Assembly (NCBI GenBank): GCA_017562135.1
Contig: QEYB01000406.1
Coordinates: 186,001-250,000, forward strand
Reading direction: 5' to 3'
Length of the DNA stretch: 64,000 bases
Source of the DNA: Dipylidium caninum
Taxonomy: Eukaryota; Platyhelminthes; Cestoda; Cyclophyllidea; Dipylidiidae
Made by a program: the position numbers and the translations under genes. A model generated the notes under the pieces. It had not been told where the DNA came from and did no database searches. It worked only from the letters and a program-made list of their open reading frames with translations. Shown one piece after another: positions 12,681 to 26,258 of this stretch; positions within the stretch are counted from its first letter, which is position 1; every line of letters starts with the position of its first letter.

Positions 12681-15600
12681 CTGAAAGAGGAAATTACTTA
12701 ATAAATCCTTCTGTAATTTCGGTCGAACTGCTAAAACGGTTAGAGTGCTCAATCGGACTGATTCTGAATGAGGTAACCAACGTCAAAAATGGACCAAAAC
12801 TCCATACACAACCAGACAAAGGAGGTTACCTAGTCGGTGTGACCAAGTAAGAACGCTATAAAGAAGCAAAACTATTCACAAGTGTATAAAATGCCATCAC
12901 TCACCTACATGCCCAATAAATACCATCACTTTATCTCCTAAATGAATTATGCATTTAAGCCAGGTAAATTGGGAATAGCGAAATAGACAATGGAGAAAAA
13001 TAATACTTAATTCATACTTCCATTTGGTGAAAATTCGGTAATAAATTCATACGCTTCCTCGCCAAATAACAAACAAGAGTAAGCCTGTAAATTAACTGAG
13101 AACAAATTAAACTCCTCCTTAATAAAAATTACAGCCAAAATACGAGGGTGGGTAAAGTTATTTAGTAATGAATTGCGTTTTTATGGTGGGTGGACACTTC
13201 CTAACGGAGTGCTTAGGAAAAGTGTTAAAAAGCCGCCAAAGTGGTTGCATAAAACGAGACATTTATTTAATGGGATTAGCTAACAACGACTCATGGGTGT
13301 GTGAAGAAGATAGAATTTTAACCAACAATCCCAGGAAAAAGATATCGTCGCATCCAGGCAAAGCGGGCGATAGTGTGTCTTCAAATGAAGTTTTCTCGGC
13401 CACAAATAGGACGTTTTGGGGTCACGACGACCGAAATAGATGGAAATGGTACAACCGTTTTAATGTCTACCAAAGGGAGTAATCAAAGCCGTTTTAACAA
13501 TTATCCAATTTCATTCAAACACAGTCAGAAGACACACTTTTCCTCAAATAAAATCACGTGGGAGTTAAAATTCTAAATACAATTAGGTGAGGAAAGAAGT
13601 ATAATGTGGCTATCAGAGGTCTCATATTGCATTCATTCCTCCTCAGTGGGCGTCGGAATAAAAAAAGGCGAAAAATTAATGTGCAGTGTTTCAAAAAACG
13701 AAATAATTTCCGATGAGTTTTATCCTGACGGCATTTTAGCCACATATTTTTGATGAGTGAGGTTCTGCCTTGTAAAGGCAGTGGGAACTGGTCTACAGGG
13801 TGTTGACCCTGTAAAAAATATACATGGCTAATTTAACTTAGCGTTCTCTACTTTTGTGACTCGAGTAAAGACAAAATTAAATTCTTTTCATCATCGAATG
13901 AGGTAGGGGGACAGAAGGGAGAGCGAAAGGTGCGCTGAAGGGGACCCAAAAGCATACCTCAAGGACAAATATAGAGAAAAGTGGTTAAAGGGAGAGAACA
14001 AAGAACCAGCAAAATTAACAAAATTTCGGGCAACCAGGGAAGTGATTTAATTCTATAAAATCAAAAACGAGAGTTCGGTGCCTCGCCTCTCCACCAGAAT
14101 GACAACGTTGGCACAAGTGGATTTAGGGAGGACTGTGCTTGGGAGGACTTGGGGAAAACCACAGATGCAAAGAAATATAGAAAGTGTGGTAAACTCGATA
14201 GTGGAAATTCAAATAGATGAATTAATTTAAATACGACAATTAGTATAATAAAAGTAATACCACACCTTGGTGGTCCGGTTAGAGTGGGTTAATTTCAGAT
14301 CACGGCGATGACGAATATTACTCTAAATGGAAGCGTTTTTCAGAGACAAAACACTACCGTCAATATGTATAGACTTGACACAGAAGGACAAAAACAACCC
14401 CAGATAAAGCGAGACAAAAGAAAACTCCACGTTCCTATCGCGGAACCATTAGGTGTGCGGTCGTGCAGTCGGCTAATTTTCCCAAAATTACCAGGCTACA
14501 ATAGAGACAGGTGAGTTGTTAATTATTTTCAACAGAGGCGGGCCAGGGACAAGGATGGCGAGTAGGAGAGGAGGCCACAACTTCCAACAAGGAGTTTGCT
14601 ACAGGTCATTTGGAGGGAAGCCTCAATTTCGTCCTCTCCAAGCTTCGTGTTTACGTGTAATTTACACAGATTTCATACTAGATTATGTTTGCATGGGCAC
14701 AATAGTTGTCGAGGAAAAAGTTTGCCTGAAAGATGATGATGGAGACCCAGGAAGCAGTGACAGCAATAGAGGATGAATCATTGAGGACAAAAAAGATAAA
14801 TGGGGGGAATAAAAACCATGGAAAAAGAATATCCAAGTTGGTCATAATACATGGGAGGAGATGGTGGGAATAAACCATCTACTTCTTGCAGTGGAGAATG
14901 CGATTAACGAGGGTTTGGTAACTTGCACCAGCCACACTCAGGTCAAAGAATGCGTTTAGTTTAAACTAATAGGATTTCATAAAACACAGGAGTATGACGC
15001 GTGTTATGCAATTTGACTACCATCCTACAATGCGTGAATGATGAGTAAAAGCCTTCTCCCAACGATCCACTAAAACGGCGATAGCCACCCCAGCGTTGGT
15101 AACAAAAGCATAATTTACAGCACAATTAATTGTTCATTTCAATTTAGCCTTTATCAAGGAATTTAGACCCAGATTCAGTGTCACTCAAGCAAATGGTAAA
15201 AGTACGGAGAAGTTGGATACTACGGAAGGGAATCGAAAGTACTACCAATAGATTGCTTTAAATATTCCAAGGAGCATAGTGACACTGGGTGGTAAAACAC
15301 CTCCCCTCTATCACAATCAATTTTATAAGCGCTGATTGTAAGTTGACGGATTATCATTTTGTATTCCATCGCCTTCCGTTACCAGACTGTCCCGTTTTCC
15401 TAGATATTGGCTGATTAGCGTACATGTTTACGAACACTCTAAGAGATTTCGTTGCATGCACAATTAATTAAACTGTAGCATTCATCGTGCAGTCTTATGG
15501 ATCCACCTCAGCGCTGCAAGATGGCTCTTGTAAGGGAAGGTGCAGGAGTCGACCAGTTCATGAATCAGCGTTGCACAACTCTCTCCTATGCAACATTCCT

Positions 15601-18600
15601 CGTATTGCTCGTGCAGAAGGTTTGGTATACAAACTTTTATTTTATTCTTCTTATCAAGGACTTTATTTCCGCAATTTTAAAGGGCTCTCACGCACGATTT
15701 TGTTAGTATTTTGTGTGGCATTTAGAAATAACCTCACTCAGAACACAGAAATAGGGAAGAGACGAGGAGGGAGAAATATTTGCTCGGAATGACAATATAA
15801 ATTTGTACAAAACGGAGTTATTCGCAAATACATGTCTTATAACTTGACATCAGGTTGGACATGTGGTAAATGCTTTCAAAAGTTGAAAATAAAGCGTACC
15901 CTAGACACTAGTGATGAAACCTGTGCCCACGGTTAAAGCTCATTAAATGAATTCAAGGTAAAAAGAAGTGTATGAGACTTTTTTGTTAAATCCACCAGAA
16001 TTAGTTTAGTAGGATGTCGGCTTGAAACTGATCCGAAACCACAAAAAGGATATAACTAAATACTGATGAAATTGCGCTGTTCCTACGAAATTTCGGAAAC
16101 ATTTAACCAGAATTCGGCCTTTACTGTGACTTTTCATGTGATTTAAACAAACATCAAAGTATCCAATATTTTATGAGAATTAACGTTATCAGAAATCGTC
16201 GTAATTTGGATCTCCATCCTCACTGATTGTCTACTGAAAACTTGTCCAAATGTACAGAATTGAAAGCGCGACTGATGTGAAGAACAAAAGTTACAGTGAG
16301 AGGAAGAGCCGAGCCACACAAATGTTCATTGCATTGTCTTACTCGACTAAAATTGTTAATGACAGTTAAAATGAAGAGCCAAGGAGGCTACTCCATTTCC
16401 CGCCGGGCGCAAAGGGAGTTAGGCTCGTGAAAAGGCAGGGGCGGGTCCATGGTAAAGAGGGGAAAAACAACGGAGTAAGACATTCTTACCAACGACACTC
16501 TCAAGTACACTTCAGTGAGAGTACAATCTTTTCGTTAGTCGAATTTTCTTTCAATTTGAAGAATGGGACACAAGAGGGATAGAAGATTTGAAATTAGGTT
16601 TGGTATTTCGGATATATTACATCATAGTAAATAAATATAAATTAAGTTTTTTGGGTAGAATTAAAGCAATACTAAACAGATCATTTTCCACCGAATTCAT
16701 AAAATCGCCAATATATCTTGTTTCAGAAAGATGTCGACTTCTTTCCTTCGACGGAAAAGAAAAAACTCGCAATGCGAAATAAAAATGACGAATATAGACA
16801 AAAGTGGGAGAGAATGGGCAATCCCTCCAGATTCACACTAATGTACTTTGGACGATTATTCTGCCTCTGGATAGCCACACTCTCGTTGGGTGGCAAGATG
16901 CCCCAAGACCTTACATTTTTGCCCTGCAAATAATTAGTGAATTCTATCCCACACGGGAATAGACGGGCATAAAATTTAAGAAAACCTCAGGATAGTGTGC
17001 AAATAAAATATCCGAATGTCCTCTGGTAGATTCGTTGCAGATGTCACGCGCAAGTGACGCGGCCTGTTCCCTGTCCATATGCCTCACATAAGATGCTCAG
17101 GCTGGGCATTAGGGCAAGGGAAGTCGAATCAAGATGAAAAGTGCATATCTGCTTTTCGGCAGTTACTGCCAATCAAGTGGTTCAAAGGAAGATTATACAC
17201 TAACAGGATACCTACATCGAGGTGGCATGGTTGCAGCTCCCACCTCTGGCTAGCTAATAATCTCAACTACGTATACACCTTGAAGATTCAACTTCATGTG
17301 GCGAGGTGCCACAACAAAGTAATGAATACAGGACTAGAGGATTCGTTTCGAACGAAATCTTCCGATTTCGAGAGGTAAATTTAAAAAGAATGTACAATAA
17401 ATCGCGTAATTGCAAGAGTAAATTGACCACTTTAACGGAAATTGTGTGGAAACGAAATCCTCCTCTAGAAGACATAATTTTTTTGCTCTGCGAATCATTG
17501 TCTGCAGTGACATGGAGAAGAAAGAAGTATTTAGGGAAACAGTGGCTCCTTAAAATTTCGAAAAATCCCATAAAATAATTTGCTATGGACGAAATGAAAT
17601 GGCAGATCATTGGCTATGAAAGATTGCTGCAATTTGAACTTTTCCGAATAATCCTCTTTAAAGAATAACCTTACTACAATTGCAAAGTGCATGTGACATT
17701 GACTAGTTGGGCAGTGTCGACCAGTGTATTTCATCACAACTATCTCCTATCCTCGATGAAAATAAATCTCCGTATTTGTGGTTCTGACATTCTATTCGTA
17801 TTACTTCCGCAAATAAGAATATGGTGTCGTCTGTACACTTTGTACATGAAACATTCGAGGACGCAAATAACAAAGTACCGCTCATTTTATAAGTTCTTCC
17901 CTAAGGCCATGCGACTGACTTCTACGATTCTAACACATCGAAAGAGATCTCGTTTCCCCTTACAAATGACTCACCAATTGCGTACAGACGTCCGCCGGAA
18001 GACGCCAGGGCGACTCGAGACCTCGGTGTCGCCAAAGAGGCAACTTCGGTCCACTGACCTAACCCTGGATCGCCGTTGCTGGTAGCAGTGGTAATTATGG
18101 AAGTAGGGTCGTACACCTCTACAGAACGCAGGAAATGGCATCCATTGTAGCCACCGGCGGCGAATATGCGTCCACGGAGGACAGCAACTCCGTGACGACA
18201 ACGCCGATGAAGCATTGGGGCAACTTGGCACCAAACACGACGGCTGCCAGGAGTGAAGGGAGATAATGTGGAATTGGCGGACGAGGGGGCGCTAAGGGGT
18301 ATGTGGTGACCCCGACGATGATAGCATTCCACAGATGCAAAGATTGGCAGACCGTTGTGTCCACCAATTGCAAAAAGTCTACCGTCTTCGAGAGCCACAA
18401 CACCGCCAGCGGAACGACATTCCGTCATGCTGGGAATCACTTGCCATCTGAGGAAGAAGAATTGAGGAGCTATTAAAACCTCATGTACCTCATAATATGC
18501 CCCATTTCTAGACACCGATTTCTCAAACTGCATTAGTGCAAGCAAGGAAAGGCGAAGAGAATAAGACATCAGAGTAAGAAAAAATCCGAGAAAATTGAAA

Positions 18601-21600
18601 AAAGTTTAAACCATGCATTTTTATCAGTTGAACAAATGGGAAAGAAATAAAAGAGAATTGTTCACCACCGGTTTAATTTTTTAAAGTCCAGAAATGCAAA
18701 AGATATGTCCAAATTAGTGCTGGTCACATACACCAAATTGCGAGAACAATCGGCTCACAGAGGTAGTCAGCCTTGACTTGGTAGAAACCGAACTCTTCAA
18801 TTCGATGATACCTCAAAAAACAATCTATGGGCTTACGGGAGTTAAAACAACTTAAGATCAGAGGAAGTAAATATTAATACAATTTTTAACAACATCGGCT
18901 ACCCTGCCGAGAGAGGGTTGGTTCCGTCCTCGAGGTCAAAATCAGCCACCGACTAATAGGAACGTGTCAAATGAGGAGGAAATGGAACAACCTTGGGGTC
19001 ATTAATCGATATAACATTGAAATGTCAAAAGTTAAATAATTACCTTCAATGTTAAGAATAAAAAATTTAGTTTCCATTTTTCCACCTTGTAAAATGGGAT
19101 CATTTCCTCGAAAGACCAAGGAGACGCATATATTGCACCAATCGTTGGTCATTTTTATGTGTACCCAGACATATAAAAATGAAAAATCGGCAATCTACTA
19201 CTCATTTACCTTCATCGCTGTAAGGAGTTCACTAAAAATTGATTCTACCAATAGAAGTGATTGTGGAAGAAGTTATAGCCAGTAACAAATAGACTTGTCC
19301 CTTGACTGCCTCTGCTAAATAAAATGAGCATGCAGTTTGGGAGGAAGGGGATCACCTCAGATCAGAGATAGTTAAAAAGCTCAGAGAAAATTATGTACAG
19401 CTATGTACCAAATTTGCTCAAGGGGTAGACATAGGATGTAAGTAGATTCTCGAAGATTGAACTGAATATGTAAAATAAAAACCGGAGACCACATCCTACA
19501 AAAATCAAAATGTCGAAATGTTTGTACACTAACTACAAAAGTTGCGTCCCGATAGAGTGAGAAGGGAAAAGAAATGATAAAAAGCGCGAGATCTGTCGGA
19601 AAGCCTGATGCATCCTAATTTACTGATACCTCTTAAGTATCATATTAAATTGTACATAAAGAGCTAAATATTATGAAAGATTACCATACTGACCTCGTAC
19701 ATCCCAACTGATACTACTAATAAGGGTTTTGTCCTTGTGAATATTGAAAGGTCATTTGTAGGGAGAGAAGAAAGAAAAAGCGGAAGAGACTAGACAAGGA
19801 ATAAAAAAAATATCATTACCTTCACTCTGCCTTCAAAGTCCACCAGCATTGCTTAAGGGGCGCATTATTCTGCAAATAAACAGCCTCGTATGGACGTGTT
19901 AAGACCTTATAATCACAGATGGTTGGATCGTGATGTGGTTGCGTGTAGAAAGCGTTCCAAGGAAAGAAGAAATTGCTCTTGTGTATTGAGGGTGGGCACA
20001 AAATGTTAAGAATTATCAACTGTCAAGTTTTCAGAAGTGGACAGTGTCGCGAGTAAACAAATTGAGCTTGCCAATTATTCTAGACAATAACTAAACAGTC
20101 AAGGACAATTTTTGAGAGCATAATTCAGAAAATTCAAGTGTTACTAGCTCACGACTAGAAGGCGGCATAAATTCTCACCACAGGCGGAAAAAATGCTCCA
20201 CCCTTAATTCAAAAAAGCCAGTTACAGCAGGCATTCACATTACTCACAAACGTGTGGCACGAAAATGGGCTGGGAGAATGAGGCTATCAGATATACGTTA
20301 AAGTGCCGTTGAAATGGGTAAATAAACCTGAGGATACATCAACGCTCATTACAGTTTTATGTATCACTGCAGTGGTTTGTAGGCAGCTTAGACTTGACGG
20401 CTACCGCAAAGGAGTCATCTAGGAACCAGTGCTGCGTTCACATTGATGCCTTTATTTCACGAGTAATCCTAAAATTACACAATACCAACGGACACTCAAG
20501 GAATTTTAATTTCAGTAAATTCCCTTAAGAAGGTCATGAAAAGAGCCACTTTTCATGTAAAAATGAGCTTTTAGGAGAGAGGAATCATAGACCGGTTAAG
20601 CCGATTTGACATGATTTTTTTGAACATTACGAGCGGCCAGTCCAGTGGCCACAAAGAATGCATTAAGATGAACTAAACATTCATTCTTTACTTCTACCAA
20701 CCCCGTCCCCTTCACAGTAGAGGCACAACTATTTCTGGCCCTGATTGGAAATTTACAATCCACAAATGTGTACACACTTTCACATACATAGACACATTGT
20801 ACCGCCGTGCTAGGAAGGAAGGAGGACGAACAACTGTTAGATCAGCAAACATACACATCGAAAATACGAAAGGGAACGGAGACCTTTTAAGCTCTTGTTT
20901 TTAATGTAATCGCTGACTCGATCACGTGTTTTAATAAAATCTAACCATGGCAAATGCAATATCGAGATAAAAAGAAAAGGGTGTTAAGCATTTTACGTGT
21001 GAGCCATGCATGACAGCTAATAAATGTGTCCTATGTCCACTGTCATGTCTAAAATGCAAGCCACCTATTTTGGCAATCTAAAGGGAAAAATATCAATCAC
21101 TTCAGGAGGTATTTTATTTCAAAACAAAAAACAAGGTAACTTGAAGTGTGATTCCGAAATTTCACACTAATACATGTGTTCTCCAATTCTTCCTAACTGT
21201 CCCCTTGCCATTTTGGAGTGACATCCACCCTTAATTACATTGGGTTGAAAAGCGTTAACGCAAATGAGATATAAAAAAAGATTTTGACGAAAAATTCATA
21301 ATGTGACTAAAAAAATAGATGCAATATAAAGATAGTTCCCGAACCTAAGTGATATTAATCCCTAAATATCAGAAAAACAGACATCTCATATGTAGTTCAT
21401 CTCCAGTTACCTCACATTTAAACACAAACATTGATGTCAAAATGACGCTGAATAGAAAAAAAGTATTGCGAGGAAAATGTGACACCACTTAAGGTAACTG
21501 ACACAAGAAAAGAATATGAAAGACACCTAAACAATACCTATTTGATTTGTATTTACTGTAACTTGAGTCTTTTCACCTAATCACATGTTTGGCTTTCATG

Positions 21601-24600
21601 TCGGTGAGAGGGAATTTTTACTAAAGTATTTGTTACGACTAGTTCACTAATAAATTCACTTCTATGCCTCTCAACTTTCTTTGGAGGGCACGACGTGGGA
21701 TATAAACGGCACTTTCTACTCCCATTACAAAGACTATGCCAGGTTTCAATATGATGTTAAAAGTTGTCCTTCGGCAGAGTAGACTTGGTGCCTTGCAATA
21801 CGATAATTTTGTTAGGAATGTCTAAATTCGAGGAGGTAGAGCATTAGGTGAATCGGTATAGCGAATCTTAGAAGTCGCCGAATAGCACCAGTCAAAGAGT
21901 AACCAGATGATCGGATATTTCTACAATTGGTGAGTGCAGACAGAAACCCCAAAAAAATGAGGGGTGATATAGCGTGAGCGTGACTAATGAAATGTTAAAA
22001 TAGTATGGGATAAGATAACAGTGTTTCGCATTGTGGGAAGAAGTGAAAAAGTTAACATTGTCAAAAGCAGCCAGCCCATATGCCGGGGACGATTTCACAA
22101 GTGCGAAGAATAATCACGCCTACGGGAGGATTCAAACACAGTTGGGTCGGGAGAAAAAGAGCCACTTGGTAACATGACAGTTAAATTATGAGAATACTGA
22201 TGTTATATTGTCTGAAAAGCCACATTCCATTAATAATTGAGATAAAAAAGCAGAAGAGAGATGTAAAGGTAATATTTCCCTAAGTTTAACTCGAACGTGA
22301 TCATGAAGGTTAGTAATTTGGGGACAGACCTCAGAAAAAGCAATGATACTTTTACCACTGTCAGTCAGGTCATTTAGAAAACGGACCTATTTTGCTCCGG
22401 ATTGTAGACTTCACATGTACGAAGAGATGAAACTCCATCGTAGCCGCCACACACATAGATTCGCCCATTTAGGACGGCAGCACCAAGAGCACTTCGTCTG
22501 TAGTTCATGGAAGCCACCCGCTGCCAGACGCCCGTCTTGGGATCGAATTTTTCCACTGTGTTCAGCCGTGAATTACCGTCCAACCCACCAATGGCGTAGA
22601 GGCAACCTTAGGAAGAATAGGGGAGGTGAGTGAATTCACTTGAGCTGCGCTTCTCATAAGTGATCTCATAAAATTACGTGGCAAAAACAAGTCACCTAAA
22701 CAAAAACGCTGAATGGATAAAAGATTAATATGGTGAGAGAAAGGTTTATTTTGTAATTACTCGCGGTGGTCAATTTTCATTTACTGATAATGAATATTTC
22801 AATAGGTTTTAAGAAATTGAAAGGGAGATTGTTCCAATAAACTCATTGTCAGTGCGAATGCGAGTTTATACGTTGGCCCATGTTTGGAAAGTTATGATGT
22901 GTCGAAATACCAAAAGAGTGGGCAGAAAAATAGTCTTTTACTAGACACGTTCTTTTAACGCCCAGTTAGTCAAACGGAAAACACATTAAACGGTTGATAT
23001 AAGGCCATGACAATGAGAGACAAAAAAGGGGAGAGAAACTTAGGCACAAATGACAAAAGCCGTTTGAGAATAGAGGAGCACAATGGGTAATTCTTAGACC
23101 TGGCCATGGTGCGTTAAATTATGTTAGCGCCATGCAAGTAGGTGAGCAAACATTCGGGCGGTCAAAGCGAGAACAGATAGATGATCGTTAAGGCAATATA
23201 CCGGAGAATTAGGGAAAAAAACTAGGATTATCTGTAGAACGTAGTTATCAGCAGCGAAATTAGATCGTATTTTTGCGATTGCAGATTCAAGAAAAAGTTA
23301 GGCGTAGGTGATGCGATCGAGATAAATTTAAATCACATGATTTAAACCAACTCCAGAGTAAGACAAACCACGGAAACAAGGTTGTCCACAAAACTGCACG
23401 ACTTAAATCCAAATAAGCTATCCATTTGGCCCTTTAAATAAAACCGGGTGACAAATGTGGGTCTTCTTGTCATCCGTATTAAATCAAGCGTAAATTCATT
23501 CCACCCAAGTAAAGTACACAAACCCGGAGAGATGAAAGCCGACCTTCATTCAAAAAATTCACAATACAATATCATTAACAATACAAGAATGGGATGATGC
23601 AGGTATCTATTCCGCTTGAAAGTGAGTGTGCATGAATAATGAGACCGAATTAATAGCAGTTCAATTTTGAATAATGCAACTCTAGTTACAAGAATACATA
23701 CTATTCGCCAAATACGGTAAAAAGACTGAACGTATTAGCAAAAAAAAAAATCGGAGTAAAAATTGTCTCTGCACCTACCATTAATAGAGTACGATTACCG
23801 TTGATTTTTGGGTGAGTAATCATTGTTCCGTAACTACATTAAGTGCAAAGGTGGTACACAATATGGCATTAAAGGGGAGTAGATGAGAAGAGATTGAAAA
23901 CTTAAGTTACTTATTGTGTGGTTTAAGTACTTCTTGTGGAAATAGGTACAGGTCCACGAATGAAAACAAGCCACATCAGTGAAAAGATCTGATAGAAGAC
24001 TGTAATATATAGAAAGGGACCAGATATTAAGGAAAGAATCATGGAATCAGCGAAGTAGTCTTGTTTGCCGGTTTACAGTTGAAGATTTGTGGTGAATAAA
24101 CAAGGGGAGCAGTTAAGTAGTTTAAAAAACCATTATAGTAACGATAGGAACAATAATTACTCTCCACTAGAAATAAGAGAACTAGGAGGAATCACAGAAA
24201 ATGTGTAATGCAAACTAGTGAGGCTATTTATAATTGCTCTATAAAATTAGATGCTGGGAGTTTAACCAAGTTTTATAGAAAGGAAAAAACGAATCAGAGG
24301 TTGAAGTTATTTAACAAGATTGGATTACACTGCGTTGAGAAAAAAGAAAGGAGAAAATTGACCGCGATGAAACATATATTCCGTCACTCCTTCCCTTAGA
24401 AGCGAAGCATTCAGCGGCCAAAAACACGAAAATATCTTAAACATTGATGGAAAATTTCTCCCACTATTTCGATACCTCTAATTAACTGGCATTGAAAGGC
24501 AAAAATTACGCCCTAATTGAAACATCAACCAATGACAAAAGCCAACAGCAATCATCGGAGCAAAAATCCGAAAAGCGGCACGTTGTTTTTGAACTAAATA

Positions 24601-26258
24601 TAGGTCTAATATAGGTCAAAAATTAGCAAATTCTCTTTGTAGTTCACAAAATGCATTACCAAAGGTACACATCAACAAAACCAGAACCTACCTTTCAATG
24701 CCACTACAGCGATGCGACTCCTCTCCATCGACATGCTTTCCACTACCTCCCACCTATCCAACAGAGGATTATATGCCTCCACAATGCTCTGGCAGTCGCC
24801 ATCAGCAGAGTATCCACCAACAGCGTAAATAACTCCTGTAATCTCCTGCCCGCGACGCGGACGACATACAAAAGAGCAAGCAGAAGTGGAGAGTGAGTCT
24901 GGCATGAGAAGCAAGTCACGCGCCTCGTCCAACAGATCTCGACAAGCCATATCAGCTCGAACGTAAGGACTTTTAGAAACTACATCGCGGATAAATTGGG
25001 CGGAGAGCAGGGGCAGTCGGACACGAGCGAGGAGGTCTGGAAGGTACCTGAATCTCGGTGACGAGGATGCGGAAGGAGCATAAGATTTGCCAGAAAGCGA
25101 AAGGGACATGAGCTCGTCGGGAGACGTGGGGTCGGAGGAAGTGCTGGTTCGAAGAGATTGAAGCGATCGACTCAACTTAAGGCTGTCAACATCATTAGAG
25201 GGCTGGTGCTCACACCACGCGATTATCGAGTGAAAGACGCGTTCCTCGTTGCTCACTTGCAAATCGTCACTTTCAAGAAGCTTGCATAATTCAGGTCCGG
25301 TGAGGGAAGCGAAAAATGCAGGCACAGTGACCAAATGTTCGAAGTTCTCATGAATAATACGGTCGCAGGCAGAAACGAGATTGGAACAAAGGAAGCTTGA
25401 AGCGAAACAGCGGACTTGTAGAAGGTTGTCCAAAGTGAGTCTTAAAATAGAAACGAACACACTTTTGGAAAATTCTTGTTGACGATAAAAAGTACGATAG
25501 AGCATAATGTAAGACACAGGAATTTAAGGAAGGTCAGTTGGCAAGCACCAATGAATTTAACTCCACTGGGAAACAAAAGAATAAAATAAACAAATAATGA
25601 CAATAAAATTTAAAATTGACATAGCGAAATGTTAATTAAGATAAAAATTGCGATGTATATGGTTGATTTTTGTTTTCGAACATAATCCAATAGTGTTAGC
25701 TTTACACAGCTAACATAAAAATTGTTTCGACCAGGAATAAACCAAAATAAGCATCGCCATATCAATACTTTTTTAACCTATAGGTACAAACACAATAAAA
25801 GGTTTGGTACCTTTCTTCCATGTAGTGACAACAGAAGTTGCGTACGCTGTCAATATGGAGGAAACTAGCACCTATCAAAGTAGATTGGACATTTGAAGGG
25901 GTGATTTGAATTTCGCCTGTATAAGCAAAAGTGATGAATGCTTCCAGCACACTAAGATGCGGGTAAAACAAGGATAAACCTACGCTGGATCGATGCCTTG
26001 TATGCTAATATCGCGTTTAGTTGCTTCGCTCATTCCACTCAAAAACATAGCATCAAGAACGGGATTGTAGCAGCTAATACAATTTTATGAGCGGAAAATT
26101 TCTGTTGCCCAGCCTAAAATAGTTTTAGGAAGGCAGACAACGCTTACAATCAGGGTAACGTCGCAGAGTTTTCCTTTACGTCGCATTTGTTCAAAATTAG
26201 GAAAGGAATTTCGAATAAGGTTTTGATCTTTGAAACGGACGTTTGAGGCAATCGAATC
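9019..26258 (-). CDS. KLHL18: Kelch-like protein 18 (BTB-BACK-Kelch), Cul3 substrate adaptor; 5' end missing, one-base frameshift
   Basis: Exons in transcript order: 26258-26148, 26113-25984, 25951-25811, 25440-24692, 22606-22387, 18447-17975, 12680-12187 and 9219-9019 (stop). All have GT-AG borders and matching phases except one missing base in exon 2. The product would exceed 830 residues, against about 574 for human KLHL18. Order of parts: BTB (KGKLCDVTL, then [10 protein letters not shown]), BACK, then kelch repeats. The blades track KLHL18 closely: [15 protein letters not shown] in blade 4, RRCRHG and GGYNG in blade 5, [18 protein letters not shown], and C-terminal [13 protein letters not shown]. 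Family members bind Cul3 through BTB-BACK and present substrates for ubiquitination. Introns reach 5.3 kb and the shortest is 34 nt. The upstream Met exon is not identified: a TAG directly precedes the first exon in frame, so that border must be a splice site. Confidence 0.9.
10260..10314. promoter_or_regulatory. Two ATTGG boxes 50 bp apart around a GC box, inside a KLHL18 intron
   Basis: ATTGG (inverted CCAAT) occurs at 10260-10264 and again at 10310-10314, with GGGCGGGG at 10271-10278. The cluster sits in an AT-rich intron. It looks like a proximal promoter or enhancer module, but no exon on either strand is recognisable nearby. Chance is possible. Confidence 0.25.
17975..22606 (-). CDS. 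KLHL18: KLHL18 exons 5-6: kelch blades 2 to 5
   Basis: Exon 5 (22606-22387, 220 nt) encodes [35 protein letters not shown] and [10 protein letters not shown]. Exon 6 (18447-17975, 473 nt) continues [16 protein letters not shown] and ends LYAIG, split before the next GG. Blades 4 and 5 carry longer loops than vertebrate KLHL18: a Ser/Pro-rich stretch between ECYHRRG and VWCQVAPM, and a Thr/Gly stretch before WTEVASL. The 3.9-kb intron between the exons holds no other gene that I can see. Confidence 0.88.
24692..25440 (-). CDS. KLHL18: KLHL18 exon 4: BACK domain and kelch blade 1
   Basis: A single 749-nt exon enters in phase 2 and leaves in phase 1. It opens with [18 protein letters not shown], the usual BTB-BACK junction. 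The BACK domain follows ([56 protein letters not shown]). It closes with the first blade ([39 protein letters not shown]). Compared with the family, a Ser/Pro/Thr-rich loop of about 30 residues is inserted within BACK, between the W-containing helix and [14 protein letters not shown]. Confidence 0.9.
25811..26258 (-). CDS. KLHL18: KLHL18 BTB/POZ exons 1-3, with a one-base deletion in exon 2
   Basis: Exon 1 (26258-26148) ends in [13 protein letters not shown] 34-nt intron (26147-26114) follows. Exon 2 (26113-25984) starts [18 protein letters not shown], then continues one frame over with [12 protein letters not shown] and IQGIDPA. Exon 3 (25951-25811) carries [13 protein letters not shown] and ends HYMEER. 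Exon 2 is 130 nt, whereas its flanking phases (0 in, 2 out) require 131. The missing base falls beside a CCC run near 26060-26063, between IP and VL. Spacing to the family pattern is exact once one base is counted back, which argues for homopolymer under-calling, or a very recent lesion. Confidence 0.85.
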